Of a stretch of 64,000 bases of DNA, positions 19,643-32,215 are shown one piece after another (within the stretch, counting starts at the first letter, position 1; the number at the start of each line of letters is the position of its first letter). Origin of the DNA: Carallia brachiata (taxonomy: Eukaryota > Streptophyta > Magnoliopsida > Malpighiales > Rhizophoraceae); the NCBI GenBank assembly GCA_021464245.1, contig JADCRB010000026.1, forward strand, positions 3,076,187 to 3,140,186. The letters run 5' to 3'. The translations under genes and the position numbers were made by a program. The notes beneath the pieces are model-generated. The model saw only the letters and a program-made list of their open reading frames with translations. It was not told the origin of the DNA and made no database searches.

Positions 19643-22600
19643 GAAGGAAGGCATACCAGGTTGCTTCTTGAATGTGCCAAATGGAAATCCCCATATGCCC
19701 TACCTTTTTGTGAGCCCTTACCCAAGAAATTTTGGGCAGGTATTCTATGTATGTTCACTTGCATGTGCTAGGCCAAGCTTGCTCATGTGAAACCCAGATG
19801 AGTCCCATACTCATGTAAGCAAAATTGCCAAAATCATCTGCCTTTTCAACTATGAAAACATATAGTCAAGGCTTAGAATTTGTAACAGGGCGTTGGTGAA
19901 TTTTTCATTAACAGCTTCTTATACATTCAAATCGGTTTTGTTGTACACGCATTTGAAGCAGTCGTATTGCACATTTAATCATTTTTAACGAGAAATTAAA
20001 TTTTAAAATAATAATATAATAATTTTTTGATAAAAATGACATAATTTGTGTCAATTTTTTGTGTCTCTCCTCAGTCTATATACTTTTTTCAACAGAAAAA
20101 TTATATTTAATAAAAAAGAGTACGTTAAATTTAATTTACTGAATTAAGGACTTGATCATGCAGGTTTACCAATATTTTCAAGAATAATTAACTTATCATT
20201 TTGGATAAAACATTAAGGCAAGCCTTTCTTGTCGCTGTCCCCATGTTATAAGCAAGCGTACACACTTGCTTGTGGTTAATGTCCAGTTGTGATGTTAGTG
20301 TCCATGTAATTGTGGGCACAAGCTTTCTTAATCAACTCTTATCGTGTCTAACTTTTTCGGGTGTTTCCTTGAAAAACCAATTAATTTAGTTTCTTGCTGT
20401 GTTTAAGCACTGCTTTACTAAAAACTGTCAAGCCTGTATTTATCAAGATAAAAGGAGGCTAAGCTGGTACCTGGTGCATATAGATCAAACTTAGTATCAT
20501 TGTACTTCAGTCTTGTTTCAAGACTTCATTTTTTCTGGTCTAATTAGAGTAGGAAAAGAGGATTTAATTGATAATGAAGTTTGAGTTTGAATTTCAAATC
20601 TCACTCAAGTTATAAATTTGATAGCCACTAAACTATATTCTAAACTATATTCTAGTGGTTAGATGTCTTGTTTTTTCCTCTTCTACAATAATTCACATAT
20701 AGCTGGAAAATGAAATCTAGTATCTAGTATCTAGCTAATAAGCAACTACTAGAAATTTATAAATAGGAGATAAAGCTGATATAGTCCATCAACTGGCCAA
20801 ATCTTTAGAACCTTCAAAGAATTAATCCAATTTATGTTGGCATATGAATGCATATGAGACATGACTAAGCTAATACTAAAAGAGCATGATACATAATATA
20901 AACATGAAGTTTACTGGACCCTTTTTTTTAACACAAAAAAGGTGCATCGCCCGTATGAAGATCATTGTACCTATGAGCTAAGGACAGAGATCACCTATTG
21001 CCGTTTTCATTTAATTTCTCTTACAAGAAGAACTCACAATTTAAGTATTGTTGGGTCCAAGTGGATCTCTTTCACACTAAATTTTAGTGTTAATAAGTCT
21101 GAGACCACAATACGTAGTGCACAACATCCTTAGCAATTTAAAGCACAGTTACTGGGACTTGAACTCAAACCAATGAGGGGGGAAGCACATTAAATCATCA
21201 CCAGACTATCATCTCAAGTGGTAAGTATACTGAACCTACTCTAATCTTTACTAGTTTAATTTATACTTTTAACTCCATTAACTTGTGGATAATATAATCA
21301 AAGAAGCAATAACGGGCAATGCGAACCCTAGTGCACATGGCGATGGTCAACAACAACTGGAGAATTGACCCAAATTTCCATTTAGTTTATAAATTTTAAA
21401 ATTAATTTTATTTGTCACCAAATAAATCAGAAGTACCAAACTGCTAATCACGTGGAAGGAAATCAAGGGTAGTTATGATAGGTGCTCAATCGCCGCGTAT
21501 CAAGGAAGAATCTAAAGTATACCTACATAATTAAATTGAAAATCATGTATTATTATGGATCTTTGAGTATAAAAAAAAGTATATGTTATTATTAATATTG
21601 TTTTGGTTGTTACCATTTGGCTAACTTATCCATACATTCATTGAACATAGGACAAGTGGCAATTACATCAATTTTTTTTTCTCCAATTAAATTGGAAAGA
21701 CTGGATTAACCATGCTTAAGAATTAAAATTCAAAATTGATTTCATTCCAGGTTTGATGTTTGGGTCATCCTTAGCAACTAAAACTTTTTGTTACATAATT
21801 TTAAAAGGGCCCCCAAAAGCTGGGTCAATTGTTCATGTTAACTTTTTTTTTTGACCAAAATTGGTCATGTAAACTTAATTAATTAAGGTGCAAAATCAGA
21901 ATACATGTCTAATTCTCCGACATGGGAAGGTGTCATAGCAAATTAATTTGATGGCCGGTGAATTCCTCATACTTTATCATCTTATTAAATTCATTGCATA
22001 CTTATACAGTGCCAGTTTCCTTGCATGCCATGCCGGAGCCAACTTATTACTCGTTGTTTCCGCTCTAGGCTCCCCCATTTTTTTTTTTTAACATAACCAT
22101 GAAGCTCGGCCTTGCCGATCACAATGTCAACTGCAGCATTTGCTATCTTGTTCATGTTGGAAAAGTCACAGGTGGTTATATTAACTATAGGTGCGAGTCC
22201 CTCGGAAATACCCAATAGTTAATAGTCCAGACAATTATTTTCCAAATCTCAAGTTCTAATTTCGAAAAAAAGTAAGAAATAAAAGCAAATGTAGAAAATC
22301 TCTCTTATTATATAACTCACAATCTAATTGATTTTTTAATAGACGAAGTATGAATACACAACATTCATGTAAACATCTGTTTAATTAAGCTATGGTATAA
22401 TTTCTTGTCAACTCTTTTACTATGATTAAGTAGCTGAGCTTATACATCCTTTCGATGTAAAAAACAAAAGGAATAAGTAAATAGATTATATGTATATCTA
22501 AATAAGAAAAATAGGAGTTTTTGATTGTTGAACCATCTCGCAATCGATTATCTAGAAAGAGAAAAACATTATCACTCCGAGTGAATAAGTTGAGCATAAA

Positions 22601-25600
22601 AATGTTATATGTAATAAAGAGGAAAGTTATTGTCTAAAACATTTTATTAAAAAAAGTGCAAAACAGGCCAAAGCTGACCAAAAAGTGCAGACCATTCAAT
22701 GGCTTCGAGAAATATGTAATGTGTGATCCAATTTTACACTAAGAAAAAAATTTAAGGGACAAAAAAATTAAAGTACCCATTGACAATGGGAACAAAAGCA
22801 TTAAATTAAATTCAATTGATCAACAATTTGACGTGCAAAATGTTTTTTTACCAGTTATAAACACTTTTTATTCATGGAAACTCCATATATATTAATTTGA
22901 TGTATAAATATTACAGATTAATTTTTAATAATTTTTATTCTTTTGTCATTAACTTATCTATTTTATTTGCTTGCGTACTAGAAATCTATTTCGACCAACC
23001 TAAATACAAATGAACATCACGAAACAGTTTCCTTTTTTTTTTTTTTTTGAAAAGCTAGATAGTATTATTCATGCCATCCTCATAATACAAAGGATAGTGA
23101 TGAAAGCAAAACGTACTTACCACCACCTAAAGTGGCAGCCATCATAGGTCCATATTCAAAGCAAGAAATTAATCAAGCAAGATGCATGCTCCATTAATAA
23201 GTATGGCAATCATATGATTATGCTATCTTAAAATTCAGTGGTGTCTCCATTAATCAAGCAAGATGCATGCTCCATTAAGGATATTTTTACCTAAGCCTTT
23301 CAAAACCATGATCATGAGAAAATTAGTTACATAACTCAATTTTAATAGGTCCAAATATAATCCTATATGGGCTTCCTCGATGTTATATCATAATAGAGAA
23401 ATTAAAATGAAGGAGTCCTAAAAAGGCACTTGAAGCGGTTCACAAACATTTTCAATTGTTCATTTAGCCTGCTACAGTTTTTTTAAAATTTTTTGTTCAG
23501 TTTTTAGTATTTTAGACACACCAAAAAAAAATCAGCAGTCATTTTAATCATGGTACAAATACATATCGAATAAATTTTATAACTCATTAGCCAAGCTACA
23601 GCCGCCGACGAGATTACTACCTACCAATCATGGTCTTTTGCTGCGTGCCTTAATTCTTTATTGTTATTGAGATGTAAGATACAACCCCCAAATAATTTTA
23701 AGAGATCCCAAATATTTCTTTGTAATTCAACCAAGCAAAACCACTATAGGCCTATGATACGAATTCATGGTCTATATCGGTTATTATAGAAACTCTTAAA
23801 TTAATATCAGAGCCTCGTCCTCATTGTATGTTGTTTGCTCAAGAATAAGGTAGTTGAGGAAGAATTTTGTTACAATCGAAAAACACTAAAAAGAATCATT
23901 TGGCCAATATATGTATGTAGCCATATTTTTTTTTCGAAATCTGTTGTTTTGATAATATCTTAAGACGCTTTTTGATTTAGCAATTTTCTACAAAATTTAT
24001 TCAGCATTAAATGTTCATATCTATTCCAATCTAAACTGCTGATGTCGCAACTTCAATTGAAAATATTGATATTAATTTTGGAATAATTGAAAATATAGTA
24101 AAGTTTGACGATTTTGATTAGAGTTTTCAAAAAACTCTTTTTCTAATTTGTTACGTGGATCTGTTGTTTTGTGAAATTTATTGACTTTAATGCTATATAC
24201 TGTTTACTGTGCGATTATTTTATAAAAACATACATAAATACAAAATTTAATCAAATAATAATGTTACAGACCCATTTTTTTTAATATTAATCATTGATTA
24301 AATAGTGAGTCTAATACAATTAACAATTTATGTTTAATTAGTAAGTTTGTATCATTAGTTTGTATCTAATTTTTATATTTATATAATATGACTCTTATTT
24401 TGTATATTTAATCTAAAATTATAAAGCAATTAAATATGTTTCAGGGATTGCTTAGGTTGGAACTGCCAGACAAACTCGATAAACACAACAGAAATTAATC
24501 CCACAAAGTCACAAAGGCATTCAATTTCAACAAGATTGCTTGTAAGAGTCTCTTCCTGCTGATCCAACGCGTCAGCTGTGGCGACCTTGAACAGTGCAAA
24601 CAACCGAGAGACTCTTATTAACTTTACTTGGAATTTTCTCAATTATTATATAATTATACTTTCAATAATATTAACATGATTACATTATTCATTAATAATA
24701 TCTAACAATTTTTTTTTAATTTATCATACAAAAACTTATATTATTACTTTAACCATGTTTTAATTTTACATAAAAATTTCATTAAATATTTCCCTCCTCC
24801 AAATTTCTCCATTGTCAATTTTTTTAATGACAACTTGAGCACGTGGAGAAGTGAGAGAGACTCTTTTATGTTTAGTCTTTTACGTTGCAATCCCAAAATT
24901 GAATACATGACTTGGGAAATCTGAGCACTTGAAGACAGCACATTTTTGACATCAGGCCCTTTTGACTCGAGCATTAACACCAACCGCACACGCAAAGTTC
25001 TACAATTTTTTTCTCTTTTAATGAGAAAAAAATTTGTATAGTTAATATATAAATTATTATATTTATAAATTAAAATTAAAAATTATTCAATTTATTTTCT
25101 CAATTAATTTCTCTCATAAGAATTTACTGTTTAAGTAACATTGATCTTGAGTAAACCTCTACTAAATTAATTACAATATTAACAAATTTAAAATTAATAT
25201 CACACGACCACGTAATCAAACTTACAAATAAAGGGAAATATTACCTTCAAAACATAGATAATGAACCTCAAATTTAGATAAACAACAAGAAAAGCAAATC
25301 ATCACCAATCCACTGCCTTAAATAGTCATAAAATTCTACATACAGATACATAAAGAGCGAGAAGAAGCAATTTAAGCTCCCCATTCACACGGCTTGAACA
25401 ATATTGAAAATAAAATAAAACTGTCAGAGTATACGAGGCTCTCCAAAACTTGAACAACTTTTTTTTTTTATCTGAAATCAAAAGAACTTGAACAATATTA
25501 AATCTATTAGTTTTTGTAATTTAACCCGTAGTCTCCCCGGATACGGCAAAATTGTGAGGTTGCAATTTTTTGAAACCAAGTATATCTCAAAGTTTCTGCC

Positions 25601-26395
25601 ACGTATAGCTTACGCTTGACTAAGAATATTAAACTCTTATCAAAACCATCTAATTAATAATCATCAACTAAGGCTGGTCGTGATGTTAATGGAGGGCAAC
25701 CGTGGCATGCTTTCGGCAATTTGCGTCACCACCGTATCCATCAATCCCTCGTCAAGGTCCATGCTCTCGGTCTCTGTGTATATATATACAATATATATTT
25801 TATAAATCGAGACAAATTTTATCGAAAAAATTGAGAGTCAATATAACGTAGGGAGAATGGTAAAACTAAACAAACAATGAGATTAATTTGTTTAGTAGTT
25901 CCTTATTTCGCAAAATCATCTGCAATAAAATGAAAATTCCTGCTAATGTGCTCACGATAGTTTTGGGTATAATTGAAAGTAATTAATTATGTGAACATAG
26001 CAAGACATGTCAATTATTGGATAATTACAGTAAATATATAGATGCCATTCTCTATTCTATTATGTTCACAAATAATCGAATCATAATAATGACAAGATCA
26101 TTTCTTTTTCCTGAAGAATAATTAATTCAAGAGTATCTCTCATGCTATTATTAGGAGATCCACAGCACAGGTACAAACCAAAAGCTAGAGCCACTTCTAA
26201 TCCAACACTATTGGATCGAGTGCACCTTCTACAATTGGACTGATTACAAAAAATAAAACACAAAAAAAGATTTATCCACCAAAAGTGTTTTTGGGCAAAA
26301 AGAAAAGAAAAAAGGAAAAAGAAAAAGAAAAAAAAGAAGATGGAATGGACAGCAGATGAGAACTATGTTCACACTTATCGCACACAAACACCAGA
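19643..26395. other. Intergenic, no gene recognised
   Basis: AT-rich with scattered short frames. Three minus-strand stretches look faintly protein-like (22060-22215, 24430-24642, 24744-24995), but I cannot identify them and none has a clear start, splice set or promoter. They could be relics. Confidence 0.5.
23168..23279 (+). repeat. Pair of 28-base direct repeats carrying RY-like TGCATGC
   Basis: TTAATCAAGCAAGATGCATGC followed by TCCATTAA occurs at about 23168 and again at about 23250, with no difference seen. The palindrome GCATGC in each copy resembles the RY motif of seed promoters, but no gene is adjacent. Confidence 0.7.
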
Positions 26396-28473
26396 CTATC
26401 GTTCTTCAGGCTGGCGATCCTGAAATGATAGCCGGAAAACCCACCTGGTGGGGGACTTTCTTCTTAAACTTTTTAGAAATTGATGATGACTGGTTTGATT
26501 TTTGTGGCTGATTGAGTCCACAAAAGACTTCAATCGCTGCATGGCGAGGTTCAATGTGTCCTCGGACATGTTGGCGAAGCATACGCGAAACCACCCCGGT
26601 TCGGAGCAATGGCAAGAAGAACCAGGAGAAATGTTTAGTCGAACATCATAAACAATCTTTCTCCAAAGCTCCATTTCTGCTTCGAATGTGTTGGACTTCA
26701 AAAGGTGTTTCATGTTGACCCAACAGAACAAGCCAGCATTGCTCTTCAGACAACTGATGCCAGCTTTTTCTAGGCCCTTGACAAGCATCCTCTGTCTGAG
26801 TTCAAGCCTCTTTTGGTTCTCTAGAATGTAGTTTTTCGTGAATTTTTTGTCGGAGAGGAGAGCAGAGAGGAGATATTGAGTTTGAGACGAAACCAAGCCG
26901 AAGCTGGACATTTTGGTTGCTGCGGAAACTACCCTTTCATCATTGGAATAAATTGCACCAACTCGGAAGCCAGGAAGACCAAGATCCTTTGAGAGGCTGT
27001 AGACAATGTGAACTCTATTCCAAACATCAGTTTTCTCACATTTCTGACCCTTCAAAACCTCCATGATGCTTACGAAATCCGGCGAGCTGAAAACTGTGCC
27101 GGAATAAATCTCATCGCTTATAAGATGGATGCCTTTTGTTTGAATGAATTTTAGAAGAAGGCTCAGCTCGTTGCGAGTCATTGTGGTGCCCAAAGGATTG
27201 GAGGGGTTCGTGACCAGCACACCCTTGACTCTTAAATTCCGTCGTTGTGCCTCTTGATAAGCTTGCTCCAGAGCCGGTCCAGTGATTTGGAAGCCATTTG
27301 AGCTTGTGCAATGAATAGGAACAATCTCAACCCCAGTTCTCCACTTGAGATCTCTGTCAAATCTGCAGAACATAAAACAATTTAAAATTTCAGATTAGAA
27401 ATGTTCATGCGTGAATAGTAGATAAAATACGGCAATGCTTGGCTTGGACCCAATAACAGAGAACAATCCTCAAAGGGTTTAAAGGGTAGGGGCAAGCAAC
27501 AACACAATGGCCTCTAATACCACTGTTTAACCAAAAGTCTTCAAATTTTAACTAAGAAGAAGTGTCCGGCCAGTATATGTTGCTTCCTCTTACTCTTTAA
27601 AGATTGCTATCCGTTATGGGTTCAAACCTGCACTTTCCGCGTCTGAAAATACCAACGAAGAAATGGAGATTGACCGTACCCTGGGTAGTATGGAGTGGGA
27701 AGAAGAAAGGCATCGCCATGTTCGGCAAGGCAGAAAATGAGGGTCTCGTTTGCAGAAGTTGCACCAGCAGTGAGAACCAACTTGTTTTCATCAAAGCTCA
27801 CTCTGTTTCCTCTTATTTCTGACATAAAATCCGCCATTGCCTGAACAAGTAACCATACCATAGTTAGTTAAAAATGATAAACAACTAAAAATAAAGTGGG
27901 CTTATTTAAATAGCATGAACTCACTTTCTTGAATGCGGGGAGGCCATGGTAGTCTTGAAACAGGGCCAGCTCTCTGAAAATGGATTGTCCATCTTTCTTG
28001 AAGCCAGCTGCATCTGGGTTGTTGGTCAGCCAGGACTCAAGAATATCAAATGAGAGCTGCAAATAAATTTGACATGGAAAAGTAAGCATCTACATATAAA
28101 CATGCATCGATACATCAATTTTTTTTATACATACATATATATATATATATATTGGCTTCTTTGAAAAAAATAAGGTTTTCCAAGTTACCTGATTCTCTGC
28201 AAGACCCATCTGAATGATGCCTGTTTGATTCTTGATCTCATCGTATGGGTTCTTCTCGTATTCCTGCCATCCTAGGAAGTATGAGGAGTCTTGCCCATGG
28301 GAATTACACGTGGCTTTCGTGGACAATAGCCTCGCTTTCTCTTTTCTTTTTGGATTTGGATTATATGTTTCCTCTAAGCAAGTTGTTTTCAAGATTAAAG
28401 CTATAACCTCACAGAATTTTAGGTGCAAAAGCAAAAAGGAGAGGATGGAGTTCAGAATTTTAGAGAGAGACAT
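26396..28473 (-). CDS. ACS: 1-aminocyclopropane-1-carboxylate synthase, type 2 (ACS5/ACS9-like)
   Basis: ACC synthase turns S-adenosylmethionine into ACC, the rate-limiting step of ethylene synthesis, in the cytosol with pyridoxal phosphate. There are four exons: 28473-28189, 28056-27925, 27840-27680 and 27362-26396. All introns are GT-AG, giving about 514 residues. Family blocks are intact: [58 protein letters not shown], the PLP-lysine block [18 protein letters not shown] and [15 protein letters not shown]. The C-terminus ends [15 protein letters not shown]. This is the short type-2 tail, with a CDPK-type serine in RLSF and the TOE box read by ETO1/EOL ubiquitin-ligase adaptors, so the enzyme is likely controlled by turnover. 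Odd point: no Met lies near the usual start (LLSTKATC). The only in-frame ATG, at 28473, adds about 47-50 residues with a hydrophobic stretch. Confidence 0.95.
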
Positions 28474-28539
28474 TGATGTAGAAGATCTGGAGAATGATTA
28501 TTGGTTGGTGAGATGGGGAAGGTCTCTAGCCTACATAGC

Positions 28540-28549
28540 ATATATATAA
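28540..28549 (-). promoter_or_regulatory. TATA box of the ACS gene
   Basis: The minus strand reads CTTATATATATGC about 70 bases before the ATG at 28473. That leaves room for a start site near 28515 and a leader of about 40 bases. This spacing supports translation from 28473 over any downstream start. Confidence 0.55.
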
Positions 28550-30730
28550 GTGAAGAAAAACCAAGACAGGGTCACAAAGACGAATTTGACCATAGCGACA
28601 AGATTACTTTTGCTTAATAATGTTTTATATGTCCGGACATGTCATACTCCTACGCGCTTTTTTCCTCGGTCGGTTCCTAAACAACAACACTTTTTTTAGT
28701 GAAAATATCATCCGACACAAACTGCGGTATTCTGTCGTAGATAATCACAATGATTATTAAATTTAAAATTTATTATCACACTTTAATATTTTCTCAGTCA
28801 AAATGAGCATCCAGTTTAAGTACATATGTGAATATAAAAAAAAACATAACTAAACTCTACTTCATTTTTAGTGTGAGAGGGGATCTATATTATAAACCAG
28901 ATTCATGGTAAAAATTGTTTATCCGGAGATATAACGAAATATCTATGCCCAAAAATGTGGTTACCCCATTTCCAAGTTACTCTTTATAAACACGTAACCA
29001 CATGTACACAGTGATTGTAATCCACTAGCGGCTAACTCGCGTGGGGCTGTACATGGTTTATTTTACGGCATTATAGAATGATGTTTTTTGCAACTTAGAA
29101 AACTAAGATAAGACAATAGATGAAAGAAGATTGTAGCAGTCTTTTATTTAATGCTATCCCCATATGGCGATTAGCGACAGCAAATCTTATAGAAAATAGC
29201 CAAAACATGACCGACAAGAGTTCACGGTAACTCATTCTAGGCTCTGTCCCAACTGGTCCATTGTGCTCCCTGGCCCGACTACCCTAATCCAAACCGTGTC
29301 GGCCACATTAGCCCTCTTCGATCTTCATTTACTACTGTTCTTGCCCTTTATTTCTTTTCAATTCTCCAACAATACCGAACAATATTTCAGATCTTGTTTT
29401 TTAACTTTTCCTTATCAATCTGCATTAAAATATAATTGTATATATGTGACGACGACAACAACAACAACAATAATAAAACATCAGTCCCAAATTTAATTAC
29501 AATCGGCTATATAAATTTGTTTTCTTTATTTTATTTTGTCATAAACTTAGTCATATATACGAGACAAATTTCACCAAATTTACGTATTATTTGAGACACA
29601 ATTTAATCACACTGATATAGCTCTTGTGAGCGGTGCAAGGATCTTGGTCTTTCTTGTCATGGAACCTTTACTGTGCTATGTTTATGTAATTATTCTTTTC
29701 CATTTTATTATTATCTGTATGATTGCTTCTATGGGTGTATTGCTCAATTAATATCGCAACATTCTCGATGAATGGTTCCCGAAATTCATAGCCTCGTAAT
29801 TGTTAAACAGCTACTCAATTGCAAGTAAAGCAGTCCAACATTGTTTGTGATCATAACCCCACCTGTTATGGACGGTGGAGGTTGGTTAGTTATTTCGTTA
29901 TGAATCTTTGTGCATAGACAAATAAAGGAAATAATTTATGGGTTGAGTAAGGTAAACATCAAAAATTTATGAAAGCAAACGTGTTGTATAGCTAGCAACT
30001 TCTAATCCCTTGTCCGCCCTTAGTTTTGGTCGCCTTGTTTTTAGGCGTACAATTCCAAACATTAACTAGAAAATATCATATGAATACAACATATAATCAA
30101 TTAAATCATAACATATATTATGTAAATTTGCAATACTCATGGCTATCTATCAAAATTTATTATGTGTCACTTATTTTACATGAAAGTACTTTTATATGCA
30201 GCATATTTAAAAGAAATTTGTTCATGTGTACTGTGTACATCAATTTTTAATAGACGATGAAAAATGCCAACAAAGTGAAGTGAAAAGGGGATCATAAACG
30301 TGTCATTTATAGGGATAGTTCCGTGTATCAAGCGTAAATCATTAATGTGTTCAATTTTGACGGCACGAATTTGCAGGTTAGGTGAGGTAGAGGAGGAAGT
30401 GAATCTTCTACATGTGGGGAAATCTGCATTGGAGGACCTTTAATTTGTTTCTTCTCGTTTTAGCATTTTTTTTTTTTTTTTTTGCTTTATTACACTCTTA
30501 ATTCAAGTGAAATGAGGGACAGTGCACGAGCATTTAAGGCTTTTGAATCCTTTTCTGGAATTTGATCAGGTCAAGTGGATGAAACTACATGGAAGTAGCA
30601 TTGGCTACGACTAAAGACTTGCTTACTTATTGACATAGACCAATTCGTTGATTGCGTAGAAAGCCCCAGCCTTTTTATTGTCTTTGCTCTTTCTTTCTTT
30701 CGTTTGTGCCTCTCGATCGTTTTGTCCTAT

Positions 30731-31121
30731 TAGTCATTTGGCATGGAGATTTCGACATGACATGTTTAAAAAGTTATAAGGATTTCGAGAATTCTCTTGC
30801 TCTCAAATTAAAAGAGTATTAAAATCTCATAGCAAAGCAATTGAAATTTCTCATAAAATACAGATTATACATTGAAATCTCATGGTAACGTGGATTTTAA
30901 CATTAGATGTTGAAGATGAATATATCATACTTTGGAATATATCTAAATCTCCCTTGAAATATCAAAAGAAATTGAAAGAATGTTAGTCAAACATGAAAAT
31001 CTCCAAATCATCACTATTTGAACGACATAAATTCTAAATCTTGATATGTTACATTGGTATATAAATTTATACAATCCTATAAATTTTTGAAATTCCTACC
31101 TCATACCAAATCACTAATCAA
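30731..31121. mobile_element. Possible MITE with short terminal inverted repeats
   Basis: The left end ATTAGTCATTTGGCATGGAG is mirrored at the right by CTCATACCAAATCACTAAT. The ends pair over about 18 bases with a few mismatches, around about 390 bases of AT-rich non-coding sequence. The class is not assigned. Confidence 0.4.
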
Positions 31122-32180
31122 TTTTAAATTTAAAAAAAAAAAAAAAAAAAAAAAGGAGTTTTGTGCAATAAACGTTCATGCTCAAATCATGGTGAGACTC
31201 GTAAATGGAACTTAAAAATTGAATGTGCTGCATGTATAGTCAAAAAAAAGAAAAAAGGAAAAATAATAGGCTGGGTAAGGGGGAGGAGGTGGGTGGAGCT
31301 CGGTTCATCACTTTCAAGTGCTTAAGGGGTAATGAAAAATACGAACTTGAAAGAGACCAAAACTGACTAATGAAACAGACGAGGACAACAGTGCCACAAT
31401 AGTCAATGCCAAAAAAGGGGTCCCCCAATTCTTCCCATGCAGAGATGCAGGTCTCCTATAGCGCTATAATGATATGATTGATGCAATTTTATGAGAACAT
31501 TTAGCTGTGAAAGACACGGGCATCGCCTATGGGACGACAGGGAAAGACATGATGGGAAATCCCAAATTATTTGATGGGGCACATAAATACCCTAGATTGT
31601 AACATTACATGCTTCATGGGTGTCTTAATTTGATCAAAGACCTACTTCTGGGGCAGAAAATTATTGGTTTGTCGACAAAACCAAGAACCAAAATTCGAAA
31701 AATCTTACATAAAATTGGTAACATTCCTCAAACGCAAAAATGCACATAGAGATTTTGGCTTATTTTAGGGCTTCAATAATATGGTACCCATATGCAAACA
31801 GTTAATTGAGCTTACAATTTGGCTCGTGCATGTTAGCACTTTAATTATGTGATGCTTACTGTTTGAAACAATAGAGAAAGGAAAGAAATGGAATGATTGG
31901 TGAAGGAGGCCACGTGGTTTGTAGTAGAAAAAGGGTTGTTATCGCATGTGAAACCCTTGTTTAGATGACCCCCACCAGAAGCCATTTTAGACAAAATAAA
32001 ATTAATTGGTCAGAATGCAGAGGCTCAGGGACCATTTACATGACCTTATAGTCTATTGGTGACAACTAACATGATGCTCACGTTAGTCCATTCCACACAC
32101 TCTCCTTAGGAGACATTGACATGGACCATTTGCTTCCTTCACCTCACGTAGGCCCTTCTCCCAAACCCTCCTTCAATGCT

Positions 32181-32215
<35 letters not shown>

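Noticed and set aside
19560..19790. Two opposed frames of 61-76 codons in the GC-rich island
   Set aside because: Both strands are open because of base composition; Cys/Pro/His content is not protein-like.
22185..22215. Sequence resembling a tRNA T-arm (GGTGCGAGTCCC)
   Set aside because: No acceptor, D-arm or anticodon stem can be built around it.
24744..24995. Minus frame with a Leu/Lys-rich stretch
   Set aside because: No domain, no splice or promoter context, no neighbour exon; too weak to call a gene.
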